From JBGTKH01 sp041744735 (GTDB lineage Bacteria; Planctomycetota; Planctomycetia; Pirellulales; Pirellulaceae), in contig JBGTKH010000013.1 of the NCBI GenBank assembly GCA_041744735.1, positions 1 through 14,331 on the forward strand: a stretch of DNA of 14,331 nt. Direction: 5' to 3'. Made by a program: the position numbers and the translations under genes. Position 1 is the first letter of the stretch, and every line of letters starts with the position of its first letter. A model generated the notes under the pieces. The model did not search any database. It was not told the DNA's origin and worked only from the letters and a program-made list of their open reading frames with translations. Positions 1 to 7,320 of the stretch are shown here, piece after piece.

Positions 1-353
1 CGGTGCGTCCAGTAGAACCATGCGTCATGGATCGCCAGATATACGAAGGCGGATAGCGGCAGCCACCACAGCGGCTGGGTGGTGACGTCCGAATAGATGC
101 GGGTGAGGCCGTGGAAATGCCACAGGTGAATGACGATACCGGCGGGAATGCCGTAGATGGCGACAGAAAGGGCGGACCAGCCAATTTCGCGGCGGATCTG
201 GCGGCCGAGGCGGTCCGCCTTGTTGGGATCAGACGGGCGATAGACGTCTGGCCGTACGCGGCGCGCCGTCCAGGCAAAAAAGCCCGAGACCGCGAAGTAG
301 CGGGCCATCACGATGGCACACATGGCTAGCACAGTGAGTATGAGCGCAGTCAT
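1..353 (-). CDS. Sterol desaturase / fatty acid hydroxylase superfamily protein, N-terminal part
   Basis: The reverse strand is open from an ATG at 353 to the left edge (117 codons), so the C-terminus lies outside the window. The N-terminus is hydrophobic (MTALILTVLAMCAIVMARYF), followed by a basic linker, a second hydrophobic stretch around residues 60-75 and a third around 90-108. It ends in HDAWFYWTHR, which closely matches the first histidine box of the ERG3/fatty-acid-hydroxylase superfamily. Members are membrane di-iron oxygenases that hydroxylate or desaturate sterols, carotenoids or acyl chains. The remaining His boxes would lie beyond the edge, so the substrate cannot be inferred. 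No Shine-Dalgarno-like sequence precedes the ATG. The DNA immediately upstream already codes for an unrelated truncated permease on the other strand, so this gene seems to sit at a recombination or assembly junction. Confidence 0.8.
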   Translation of the reverse strand, partial: MTALILTVLAMCAIVMARYFAVSGFFAWTARRVRPDVYRPSDPNKADRLGRQIRREIGWSALSVAIYGIPAGIVIHLWHFHGLTRIYSDVTTQPLWWLPLSAFVYLAIHDAWFYWTH

Positions 354-366
354 GAGCCACGACTAG

Positions 367-1551
367 CCGCCGCAGCGCGGCCGGGCGATTTGGCTGGAGC
401 AGTTTCAGCGGCTGTGGAGCCCGCTCAGTGCCGGCTGGCGAAACGCACTGCGCAGCGTCTTTCGTCACCGCGTTCGCACGGCGGCGGGGCTGTTCGCCGC
501 GGCAATGGGCGCGGGGCTGTTGGTCACGGGGTTCATGATGCTCGAGGCGCAGAATTACCTGCTCGACTTTCAATTCAATCGCGCCGCCCGCAGTGACATC
601 GACCTGACATTCATCGACGAACGCGGACCCGATGCGTTGGCCGAAATCCGCAGCCTGCCGGGCATCGACTACGCCGAGCCGGTGCTGAACGTCGCTTGCA
701 CGTTCGTGCACGGGCCGTATCGCCGCAAGAGCGGCGTCACCGGGCTGCTGGCCGACTCGCGTTTGACCGTGCCGCGCGACAAACAGGGCGAGCCGATTCA
801 ACTGCCGGAGCACGGTCTGGTGATCAGCCGCACGTTGGCCGAGATCCTGCACGTGCAGCCCGGCCAGTCCCTGACGCTGATTCCAGTCAAGGGAGAACGG
901 CGGCCGGTCGAGATGACGGTGACGCGCATCAGCGACAGCTTCATGGGGCTGTCGGCCTTCGCCGAGATTGGCTACCTCAGCCGGTTAGTGGACGAGGAGT
1001 TCGCGATGTCGGGCGTGCAACTGCTCACCGATGGCAACGCGGCAAACGAGGCCGCTCTGCATCGCGAACTGAAACGCACGCCAGCCGTGCAATCGATCAA
1101 CTCGCGCCGCGACATGATCGAGAATCTGACCGAGACGCTGCTGCAAAACCAATGGGTCTTCATCGGCGTACTGGTCTCGTTCGCCGGTGTGATCTTCTTC
1201 GGCAGCATCGTCAATGCCTCGGTCGTCAACTTGGCCGAACGGCAACGGGAGGTCGCCACGCTAGGCGCACTGGGTTACAGTCCGTGGCAAATCGGCGGAC
1301 TGTTCTTGCGCGAAAGTCTGCTCGTGAACATGCTGGGAACCATCCTGGGATTGCCGCTGGGCTACGCGCTGATGGCGCTAACGGCGGTGTCGTACAACAA
1401 CGAACTGATTCGCCTACCGATCGTCAGCGCCCCGTGGGTGTTTATCGATACGATGCTGCTATCGATCGTCTTCGCACTGCTGGCCCACGTGGTTGTCCAG
1501 TGGAGTATATTGCGTATGAATTACCTGGAGGCGTTGAATGTGAAGGAGTGA
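367..1551 (+). CDS. ABC transporter permease (FtsX/MacB type), 5'-truncated C-terminal half
   Basis: The frame is open from just after a TAG at 364-366 to a TGA at 1549-1551. Coding character starts well before the first ATG at 505: the codons from about 379 read GRAIWLEQF and then NALRSVFRHRVRTAAG. In two-unit FtsX permeases this is the cytoplasmic lead-in to the second transmembrane unit. The ATG at 505 falls inside that first helix and is an unlikely true start, and no ATG, GTG or TTG lies in frame between 367 and 505. After a periplasmic MacB-like region there are three more helices (around WVFIGVLVSFAGVIFFG, ESLLVNMLGTILGLPLGYAL and VFIDTMLLSIVFALLAHVVV). Between the first two lies ERQREVATLGALG, typical of the FtsX domain, and the end is ALNVKE. 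The protein would be the inner-membrane part of a MacB-like exporter working with the HlyD protein downstream. The first half and the ATPase are absent, so it is probably a non-functional remnant unless the left junction is an assembly fault. Confidence 0.8.
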   Translation, partial: PPQRGRAIWLEQFQRLWSPLSAGWRNALRSVFRHRVRTAAGLFAAAMGAGLLVTGFMMLEAQNYLLDFQFNRAARSDIDLTFIDERGPDALAEIRSLPGIDYAEPVLNVACTFVHGPYRRKSGVTGLLADSRLTVPRDKQGEPIQLPEHGLVISRTLAEILHVQPGQSLTLIPVKGERRPVEMTVTRISDSFMGLSAFAEIGYLSRLVDEEFAMSGVQLLTDGNAANEAALHRELKRTPAVQSINSRRDMIENLTETLLQNQWVFIGVLVSFAGVIFFGSIVNASVVNLAERQREVATLGALGYSPWQIGGLFLRESLLVNMLGTILGLPLGYALMALTAVSYNNELIRLPIVSAPWVFIDTMLLSIVFALLAHVVVQWSILRMNYLEALNVKE

Positions 1552-1593
1552 GAGGGAAGGACGAATTACGAAGGACGAAGATTCTGGAAACGA

Positions 1594-1726
1594 CTAGTGC
1601 TTTGTCAAAGCTAAAATGTGGGGTAAGCATCCTGCTTGCCAACTCGACTTCCACGATTTAACGCAAGCTGGAAGCTTACGCCACGTAACTGGCCGACCCC
1701 AAAATGAAACTTTGACAAAGCACTAG
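1594..1726. mobile_element. Putative IS630-type MITE (133 bp, nested inverted repeats)
   Basis: A perfect 17-bp inverted repeat bounds the element: CTAGTGCTTTGTCAAAG at 1594-1610 and its complement at 1710-1726. Inside lies a second inverted pair, 1623-1639 and 1663-1679, matching at 15 of 17 positions. The outer ends read C-TA-GTGC and GCAC-TA-G, so removing the element and one TA restores CTAG. That is the preferred target and duplication of the IS630/Tc1-mariner group. There is no coding capacity, so it would be a non-autonomous element. It ends 19 bases before the HlyD start and so forms most of that gene's 5' flank. The structure is directly visible; the family assignment is inference from the TA/CTAG flanks. 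Confidence 0.55.
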
Positions 1727-1745
1727 CGTGCGGGAAAGTACGAGT

Positions 1746-3113
1746 ATGAAAACTTGGGTGGTGATTGGCGGCGTGGTGTTGGTTGCGGCGATGGGGCTTG
1801 GCGCCTACAGCACGTGGTCGTCGGGGGTGACGGTGCAGGCGGCGCGAGTTGAGCAGGGTAATATTCGGGAGTTTGTCGATGAACAGGGGAAAACGCGATT
1901 GCCCGAGACGCATTTGATCACGATGCCGTTTGCCGGGCGAATTCAAGAGATTCAGTGGTTGGAGGGGCAAAAGGTACAGTCCGGCGATGTGATCGCTCAG
2001 GTCGTGCCGTCCGATTTGGACAACGACGTAGCCGAAGCGCAAGCCGCCGTCGATCGATTGGTAGCTTCAATCGCGGAGAATGACGACTCGACCGTGGAAC
2101 GCAGTGCCCGCGAGCAGGCGTTACAGTTCGTCGAGTCGATGGTCTCAACCGTTGCCGCCGCCGACGCCCGCAAGATCGCCGGCCGTTCGCGAGTCGATTT
2201 CGCCGAGACGTTTCTGGGCCGCATTCGGAGGTTGGTTGATTCGGGCGGCACGACGAAAGATGAACTGGATCGGGCGGAGTTGGAATACGTCGAGAGCCAG
2301 GTCAACTATCAACAAGACGTGTTGATTGCCGAGGCCGTCAAGTCGATCAAGGCTGCGACCGAACTGCTGCCGCGCATGGTTTCCGAGTACATCACTCGCA
2401 AAGATTTGACACGGGAGGTGCTTGAGAAACAGAAGTCCGAAGCTGAGGCGCGGTTACGACAGGCGCTGTTGAACAAGCAGCGAGGCACCATGACCAGTCC
2501 GGTCGACGGCGTCGTGCTCGAGCGGCCGATTCACAACGAACAGTACTTGTCTGCCGGTACGGTGCTGGTGGAGATTGGGCAACTGGCGCGGATGGAAGTC
2601 GAGGCGGACATCCTCAGCGAAGACGTGGTCCGCATCCAGCCGGGCGACGTTGTCGAGATTTACGGCCCGGCCGTGGGTGCTGCCGCGGGCAGTGGGGTCG
2701 CCGGCACCGTGCACCGCATTTATCCCGCCGGCTTCACGAAGATCAGTTCGCTGGGCGTGGAGCAGCAGCGCGTGATGGTCATCGTGCGATTCGCTGACGG
2801 CGAACTCGAAAAACTTCACGCCGCACGGGATGTTGGTGTCGATTATCGCGTGCGCGTCCGCATCTTCACCGACGAAAAAACCGACGCCCTGCTCGTCCCC
2901 CGCTCCGCCCTCTTCCGCAGCGCCGATGGCGGCTGGAATGTCTTCGCCGTCGTTAGCAGCCGGGCTGAGCTGCGACCTGTTACGGTCGGACTGATGAACG
3001 ACGAGCGGGCGGAGATTACGGCGGGACTTACTGAAGGCGACACGGTGGTGCTGGCGCCCGAGAGCAGCCTGAGCGACGGCGACCGAGTTCGGCCCGTGCT
3101 ACGGCGCGGCTAA
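1746..3113 (+). CDS. HlyD-family periplasmic membrane fusion protein (efflux RND/ABC adaptor)
   Basis: This is a 455-residue adaptor linking an inner-membrane exporter to the outer envelope. I chose the ATG at 1746 over the GTG at 1728 because it places the signal anchor (VVIGGVVLVAAMGLGAYSTW) directly after MKTW, and because the GTG overlaps the end of the upstream repeat element. The first lipoyl/barrel-sandwich half contains FAGRIQEIQWLEGQKVQSGD. A long charged helical hairpin of about 130 residues follows. The second lipoyl half contains SPVDGVVLERPIHNEQYLSA. Then come a beta-barrel (MEVEADILSEDVVRIQPGD) and a membrane-proximal domain (LVPRSALFR to EGDTVVLAPESSLSDGDRV), so the architecture is complete. 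Its natural partner is the truncated permease just upstream. No ATPase is seen, so it may be orphaned. The last 15 bases overlap the end of the convergent KAS-like gene. Confidence 0.88.
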   Translation: MKTWVVIGGVVLVAAMGLGAYSTWSSGVTVQAARVEQGNIREFVDEQGKTRLPETHLITMPFAGRIQEIQWLEGQKVQSGDVIAQVVPSDLDNDVAEAQAAVDRLVASIAENDDSTVERSAREQALQFVESMVSTVAAADARKIAGRSRVDFAETFLGRIRRLVDSGGTTKDELDRAELEYVESQVNYQQDVLIAEAVKSIKAATELLPRMVSEYITRKDLTREVLEKQKSEAEARLRQALLNKQRGTMTSPVDGVVLERPIHNEQYLSAGTVLVEIGQLARMEVEADILSEDVVRIQPGDVVEIYGPAVGAAAGSGVAGTVHRIYPAGFTKISSLGVEQQRVMVIVRFADGELEKLHAARDVGVDYRVRVRIFTDEKTDALLVPRSALFRSADGGWNVFAVVSSRAELRPVTVGLMNDERAEITAGLTEGDTVVLAPESSLSDGDRVRPVLRRG

Positions 3114-4364
3114 GACGACCGCGGCGACCTGACCGGTACCGGATTTGTTAAGCGAGATGGCCGCGGGTTTTTCGAGACGGCACGGCTGACCGTACACCAC
3201 GTTGATGGGGCAACGCGGATCGGGGTGAGCGTAGTTCAGCGTAATGGGAATCTCGCTGGCATCAAAAGCACACACCGTCGCGGCCAACTCGACGCCGCCG
3301 CCTGCGGCTCCCAAGTTGCCAAAGAAGCTCTTTGGAGCGGTCACCGGCGCGTCCCCCAAGCAGTCGTGAATCGCCCGGGCTTCGATGATGTCATCTTCCA
3401 CGGTGCTCACGCCGTGAGCGTTCACGTGGCCGATGTCGTCGGCTTCGAGAGACGCGCTGCGTAATGCTGCGTTGATCACCCGATGATAAGCGTTCGGGCC
3501 GCTCGCGGCGCCATTGGCGTTGGTCTCGAACGACTGCGAATCGCCCAGCACGTGGGCCATGATCCTCGCGCCGCGCGATTCAGCATACGCGCGGCTTTCG
3601 AGAATGAATGCCGCGGCGCCTTCGCCGTTGACCATGCCGTCGCGATCAGCGTCGAACGGGCGCGAGGCAGCGGCTGGGTTGTCGTTGCGATGCGACAGAT
3701 TGCTATAGCCGCGAAACATCAGCGGCGTCAGATTCAACCGCGAGCCGCTGCCGCCCACGATCATCACGTCGGCGTGGCCGCGCTGGATGTACCGCGAGGC
3801 TTCGATCAAGGCCGTCAGGCTGGACGCCTCGCCGATGCCCACGCTGTTATTCGGCCCCAGTGCGTTATGCAGAATGGCCAGATGGCAGGCGGTCATGTTC
3901 GGCAAGTACTTCAGCATCCAGAGCGGAAAGACGTCGCTCATGGCCTTCTCGCCCCACGAGTTGTGATTGAACTCGCCTTCCTTCAGGCAATGGCGGGCGA
4001 CTTCCTCGACGTCCTCCATCGTGCTGTAGTACATCTCGGCGGCGAACACGACGCCGAACCGGTCGGGCTCGACAGAGTTTTCCGCGATCTTCGCATCCTG
4101 TAACGCCATCGCCGCGGCCGAAAATCCCGCTTGGATTTCGCGGCACATGACTTTCAGGCTCTTGCGCGGCGTCACGAATTGCTTGGCGTCGAAGTCGCGG
4201 ATTTCAGCGCCGAATCGCACTGGCACTTCGGTGGTGGATAAGCATTCCAGCGGAGCGACGCCGCTGCGTCCCTCGCGCAGCGACTTCCAGAAGGCATCCC
4301 GCCCGACGCCGATCGGGCTGACGACGCCAACGCCGGTGATGACGACCTCTGGAGACTGAACCAT
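3099..4364 (-). CDS. Beta-ketoacyl-ACP synthase-like protein with altered active site (CLF-like)
   Basis: A 421-residue thiolase-fold protein of the KAS I/II (FabF) family. The ATG at 4364 gives the normal start MVQSPEVVITGVGVVSPIG and lies one base past the stop of the upstream desaturase, which indicates translational coupling; an earlier in-frame ATG at 4400 lies inside that gene. FabF landmarks are present: DVMIVGG, NDNPAAASRPFDADRDG, VNAHG with His317, Lys345, and a C-terminal NKSGTGQ region. The position of the nucleophilic Cys, normally in TACxS, is Glu179 (GIGEASS, codon GAG at 3828-3830). The second catalytic His, normally in GHxxGAAG, is Asn350 (FFGNLGAAG, codon AAC at 3315-3317). 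Without Cys it should not condense acyl chains. Related proteins with a replaced Cys act as chain-length factors or as malonyl-ACP decarboxylases; the loss of the second His favours a partner or scaffold role. It is the last gene of a four-gene lipid run. Confidence 0.85.
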   Translation of the reverse strand: MVQSPEVVITGVGVVSPIGVGRDAFWKSLREGRSGVAPLECLSTTEVPVRFGAEIRDFDAKQFVTPRKSLKVMCREIQAGFSAAAMALQDAKIAENSVEPDRFGVVFAAEMYYSTMEDVEEVARHCLKEGEFNHNSWGEKAMSDVFPLWMLKYLPNMTACHLAILHNALGPNNSVGIGEASSLTALIEASRYIQRGHADVMIVGGSGSRLNLTPLMFRGYSNLSHRNDNPAAASRPFDADRDGMVNGEGAAAFILESRAYAESRGARIMAHVLGDSQSFETNANGAASGPNAYHRVINAALRSASLEADDIGHVNAHGVSTVEDDIIEARAIHDCLGDAPVTAPKSFFGNLGAAGGGVELAATVCAFDASEIPITLNYAHPDPRCPINVVYGQPCRLEKPAAISLNKSGTGQVAAVVLAAP

Positions 4365-4365
4365 C

Positions 4366-5421
4366 TTACTTGCTCGCGCTTCCTCGCGGCTTAACAACAT
4401 TCTTGGCCAGACCCACGAATTCCAAAACGCGGATCATTAGATAAGTCAAATCGAACTCCCACCAGCGATGCCCGTGGGCTGCGGTTCGCTGTTCGGAATG
4501 ATGATTGTTGTGCCAGCCTTCGCCGTGAGCCATCAAGCCCACGAACCAATTGTTGCGGCTGTTGTCGCTGGTTTCGTAGTTGCGGTAGCCCCAGATGTGC
4601 GTCAGCGAATTCACGGACCACGTTACGTGCCACACGAAGACCGTGCGAACGAACACGCCCCACACGAGCACGCTCAGCGCAAACTGCAAACCGAGCCAAT
4701 AATCGCCGGTCGTCGCCCAGCCGTAGGACAAGCCGAGGACGAAAAACAGAGCGGCGTGAATCACGTAGATCCAAAACCACATGAAGTTCCGCTCGATGTT
4801 TAGATAAAACGGATCGCGCAACAGATCGCGGCCGTAGTGCTCGTAGAATTCGATGTTGCTCAGCTTGCGGTTCTCGACCATCAACCAAGCAAAGTGTCCC
4901 CATAGGAAATTCACCAGCGGGCTGTGCGGGTCAGGCTGCTCGTCGGAGTACTGATGATGCTTGCGGTGGATGGCCACCCAGCGAGCCGGCGAGTCCTGCA
5001 TGCAGCACACGCCCAACAGCGCCAGGAAATGCTCAAACCACTTCGGGCAAGTGAATCCCTTGTGGGCCAACAGCCGGTGGTAGCACATGGTCATGCCCAA
5101 CATGCCGAAGAAATAGTGCCCGAAGAACATCAGCGCCACGCCCGTCCAACTGAAAAACCACGGCATAAACGCCAATAGGCTGAGCAAATGAATGGCGGGA
5201 ATGCCGATGAAATACGGCCAAAGAATGCGCATCGGCCGCACGCCGTCGGGGAGCTGCCCAGTACAGGGATGCAGTTCAGCGTCCGGGTGGACCGGCAAAT
5301 CGCCGGGGTCGCTCTCGTCGCCGGCCGCGCGTTGATCGTCTGCCACGGGTAACCGTGAAATCGTGTTGCTCATACTCGGATCGTCGTCAACTTCATTCAA
5401 CGTGGAAAGGGATGTTATCAT
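4366..5421 (-). CDS. Acyl-CoA (stearoyl-CoA type) fatty acid desaturase
   Basis: An integral-membrane di-iron desaturase of the acyl-CoA delta-9 type. It carries the three histidine boxes of this family: HRLLAH (about residues 115-120), HRKHH (152-156) and HNNHH (304-308, within GEGWHNNHH). Paired hydrophobic segments lie before the first box and between the second and third. It should insert a double bond into a saturated acyl thioester using O2 and an electron donor. The start is uncertain: a GTG at 5433, an ATG at 5421 and an ATG at 5373 are all in frame. I chose 5421 because GGTGA lies 5 bases upstream. The first 60 or so residues are acidic and look disordered, so the 5373 start is also plausible. 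It lies between the FabZ-like gene, 83 bases upstream, and the KAS-like gene, 1 base downstream. Confidence 0.88.
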   Translation of the reverse strand: MITSLSTLNEVDDDPSMSNTISRLPVADDQRAAGDESDPGDLPVHPDAELHPCTGQLPDGVRPMRILWPYFIGIPAIHLLSLLAFMPWFFSWTGVALMFFGHYFFGMLGMTMCYHRLLAHKGFTCPKWFEHFLALLGVCCMQDSPARWVAIHRKHHQYSDEQPDPHSPLVNFLWGHFAWLMVENRKLSNIEFYEHYGRDLLRDPFYLNIERNFMWFWIYVIHAALFFVLGLSYGWATTGDYWLGLQFALSVLVWGVFVRTVFVWHVTWSVNSLTHIWGYRNYETSDNSRNNWFVGLMAHGEGWHNNHHSEQRTAAHGHRWWEFDLTYLMIRVLEFVGLAKNVVKPRGSASK

Positions 5422-5504
5422 TGTAATCACCACAGCGGCGTCTTGGCACCGGCTGCTTCGAAAAAAGGAGGGGGAATGAACAGGCGGGTATCGTGCGGTG
5501 GGTT

Positions 5505-6059
5505 CTAAAAGCGACAGCAGCCGTCGCTGGGGTAAGTGGTTTGAGCCATGGCTTCCAAGAGCCGCCCTTGCAATGTCAAACGGTTGCCTTCTGCATCCTT
5601 GCCGACGGCCAATACGCCGGCGTTGCGGACAAGCCGAGCCCAGTCGGCGGCGTCAATCGTTTTGCCGGCAAACACACGCTCACCGATGTACGCGAAACAC
5701 AGGTCGACCTCCGCCAGCAATTTTTCGCCGACGTGGCAAGTCCCGCTGGCGAAGGCGCCTTCGGGTCGAATGTCTTGTACGTCGACGGTAATCTTCAATT
5801 GATCGCCGGGTCGAGCGTAATCGTGGAACGTTGCCTTGCTCACTTTCGCCAACACGATGTTCTCGCGGAATTCATCGTCCCAGCCGACCAAAATGCCGCC
5901 GATTTGAGCCATTCCTTCCACGATCAACGACGACGGGTACACCGGAAATCCCGGCACGTAATCGCGGCACTCTTCGCCGGTAAAAATGACTTGCTTTACC
6001 GCGACTGCCCTACGGCCGCTCTCAAACTCCGTAAACTGATCGAACCAGTACCAACGCAT
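5505..6059 (-). CDS. FabZ-like hotdog-fold 3-hydroxyacyl-ACP dehydratase homologue, catalytic His replaced
   Basis: A 184-residue single-hotdog protein of the FabA/FabZ type. The ATG at 6059 starts MRWYWFDQFTEFESGRRAVA, a familiar beginning for FabZ-like proteins, and AGGACGAG lies roughly 10-17 bases upstream. The longer open frame, from 6176, would overlap the preceding desaturase by 77 bases and adds a basic, unconvincing N-terminus. The active-site segment reads RDYVPGFPVYPSSLIVEGMA. In FabZ it is HFPGxPxxPGVLxxEAxAQ. The catalytic Glu is kept (Glu48) but the catalytic His is Tyr34 (codon TAC at 5958-5960). The C-terminal tail of about 35 residues after the hotdog is longer than usual. 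It may bind or hydrate acyl-ACP in an unusual way, act as a non-catalytic partner, or use Tyr. It is the second gene of the lipid run, 40 bases after the preceding stop. Confidence 0.82.
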   Translation of the reverse strand: MRWYWFDQFTEFESGRRAVAVKQVIFTGEECRDYVPGFPVYPSSLIVEGMAQIGGILVGWDDEFRENIVLAKVSKATFHDYARPGDQLKITVDVQDIRPEGAFASGTCHVGEKLLAEVDLCFAYIGERVFAGKTIDAADWARLVRNAGVLAVGKDAEGNRLTLQGRLLEAMAQTTYPSDGCCRF

Positions 6060-6099
6060 GTTGAGCAACTCGTCCTGTGCTGCGGGGTAGGCCAGCGTG

Positions 6100-7320
6100 T
6101 TAGCGGCTGGGCATGAGCGCCTCGTCGCCGAACCGAGCCGCGTTGCGGTGCGCTTCGTTGTTGAAATTATCCTCAAACGACTTGCGCGACGCGAACACGA
6201 ACTTCAGGCCAATCAGCGTGTACGAGCGGATCGTTGCCAAGTCATTGTAAGACTCCGGAGCGATCTTTCGCAACTTCGCCAGCCGGAACCAGGGAATCCC
6301 CATGATGTCGTGATGCTCGACATGCAGGCCGGCGTTGAACGACAACAGGTTAACGATCCGGCCATAGTGCGAGGCCGACGGCTGGTAACGCTTGAAGCCG
6401 TGGAAGTGCGAGATGCCCAACACCCAGCCCAAGCAATACGGATGCAAGAAGCCAGTGAAGAACGCCTGGCTAGCCAGCAAGTACACAACGGGCAGCCAGC
6501 CGCCGTAACCGAACATCGCGCCGTAAGCGTACAGCGCCCCGCACACCGATAGGTTCACCAGCGGATAAACCACCGCCCAGTACACGAACTTTTCTTTTTC
6601 ATAGCCCGAGACCAAATGCTCGTCGGTCAACACCGTCAGCGTCAGCTTGCCGGGCTTCAGGCGGCCTCGCAGCAGTGAGCCGAATACATACATCACCAGC
6701 CCGACGAGGCTGCGCAGCACCTGCGTGACCAACATGATCAACGAAAACGGCACGAACATCGGCGTCAAGTATCGCGTCAGCAAAAAGAACGAACGCCGCC
6801 GAGTCAAAAAGTCCTTCTTGGCACCCTGGTCGTTGTGATGCACCAAGTGCTCCAACCACCACGTGTGATGCCCCGACATGAACATCGGCAGCGTGGTGAA
6901 TGTGAACAAGTAGCGGTTCCACGACGGTTTCTTGAACACCAGCCCGTGGACGCACTCGTGCCCAAGCTGGAACAGCATGATGTTCAGCGAGGTGCCGATG
7001 AAATACGCTGCCAATAGCATCACCCACCACGGAGCGTGACTGACCGCCATCGCGATGCCAAGCTGTGCACACGCGACCAACACGCACCAAAACGCGGTGG
7101 GCGCGTAGTGGCCAAACAGTTGCTTGATCTCGGGATGAGCACGGATCATGGCCCGCGCGCGGTCGCGATGCCACACGGCTTCGGGGCGTTCGTCGTCCGG
7201 CACGCGGTCGGTGATGTCCACTTCAAAGCCGGGGAACACTGGCGCGGCGGTCCCCAAGATTCGCAGTTTGAAACTTGGTTTGAAACCACCTGGTCGAAGC
7301 TTTTCGGCAGTCGCGGTCAT
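6100..7320 (-). CDS. Membrane fatty acid desaturase resembling sphingolipid delta-4 (dihydroceramide) desaturase
   Basis: A 406-residue membrane desaturase with three histidine boxes: HECVH (121-125), HLVHH (158-162) and HVEHH (333-337). Hydrophobic pairs lie around 75-120, 185-212 and 245-300. Residues 62-70 (HPEIKQLFG), before the first helix, together with the stretch HVEHHDIMGIPWFRLAKLRK and KIAPESYNDL, resemble the Lipid_DES/DES1 family that makes the trans-4 double bond of ceramide. The first 60 residues also contain a region that could correspond to the N-terminal Lipid_DES motif. The substrate is not proven: bacterial homologues could act on sphingoid bases or on other acyl lipids. 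It is the first gene of the four-gene run. The ATG at 7320 is preceded by GGAG about 12 bases upstream. Its upstream flank is shared with the divergent desaturase at 7825. Confidence 0.85.
   Translation of the reverse strand: MTATAEKLRPGGFKPSFKLRILGTAAPVFPGFEVDITDRVPDDERPEAVWHRDRARAMIRAHPEIKQLFGHYAPTAFWCVLVACAQLGIAMAVSHAPWWVMLLAAYFIGTSLNIMLFQLGHECVHGLVFKKPSWNRYLFTFTTLPMFMSGHHTWWLEHLVHHNDQGAKKDFLTRRRSFFLLTRYLTPMFVPFSLIMLVTQVLRSLVGLVMYVFGSLLRGRLKPGKLTLTVLTDEHLVSGYEKEKFVYWAVVYPLVNLSVCGALYAYGAMFGYGGWLPVVYLLASQAFFTGFLHPYCLGWVLGISHFHGFKRYQPSASHYGRIVNLLSFNAGLHVEHHDIMGIPWFRLAKLRKIAPESYNDLATIRSYTLIGLKFVFASRKSFEDNFNNEAHRNAARFGDEALMPSR

Noticed and set aside
229..852. 207-codon minus-strand open frame
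   Set aside because: It runs antisense to the permease and crosses into the desaturase-family gene in another frame; the protein is low-complexity Arg/Ala/His-rich.
6060..6176. N-terminal extension of the FabZ-like protein from the ATG at 6176
   Set aside because: It would overlap the upstream desaturase by 77 bases, and the added residues do not look like the family; the ATG at 6059 gives the usual MRW start.
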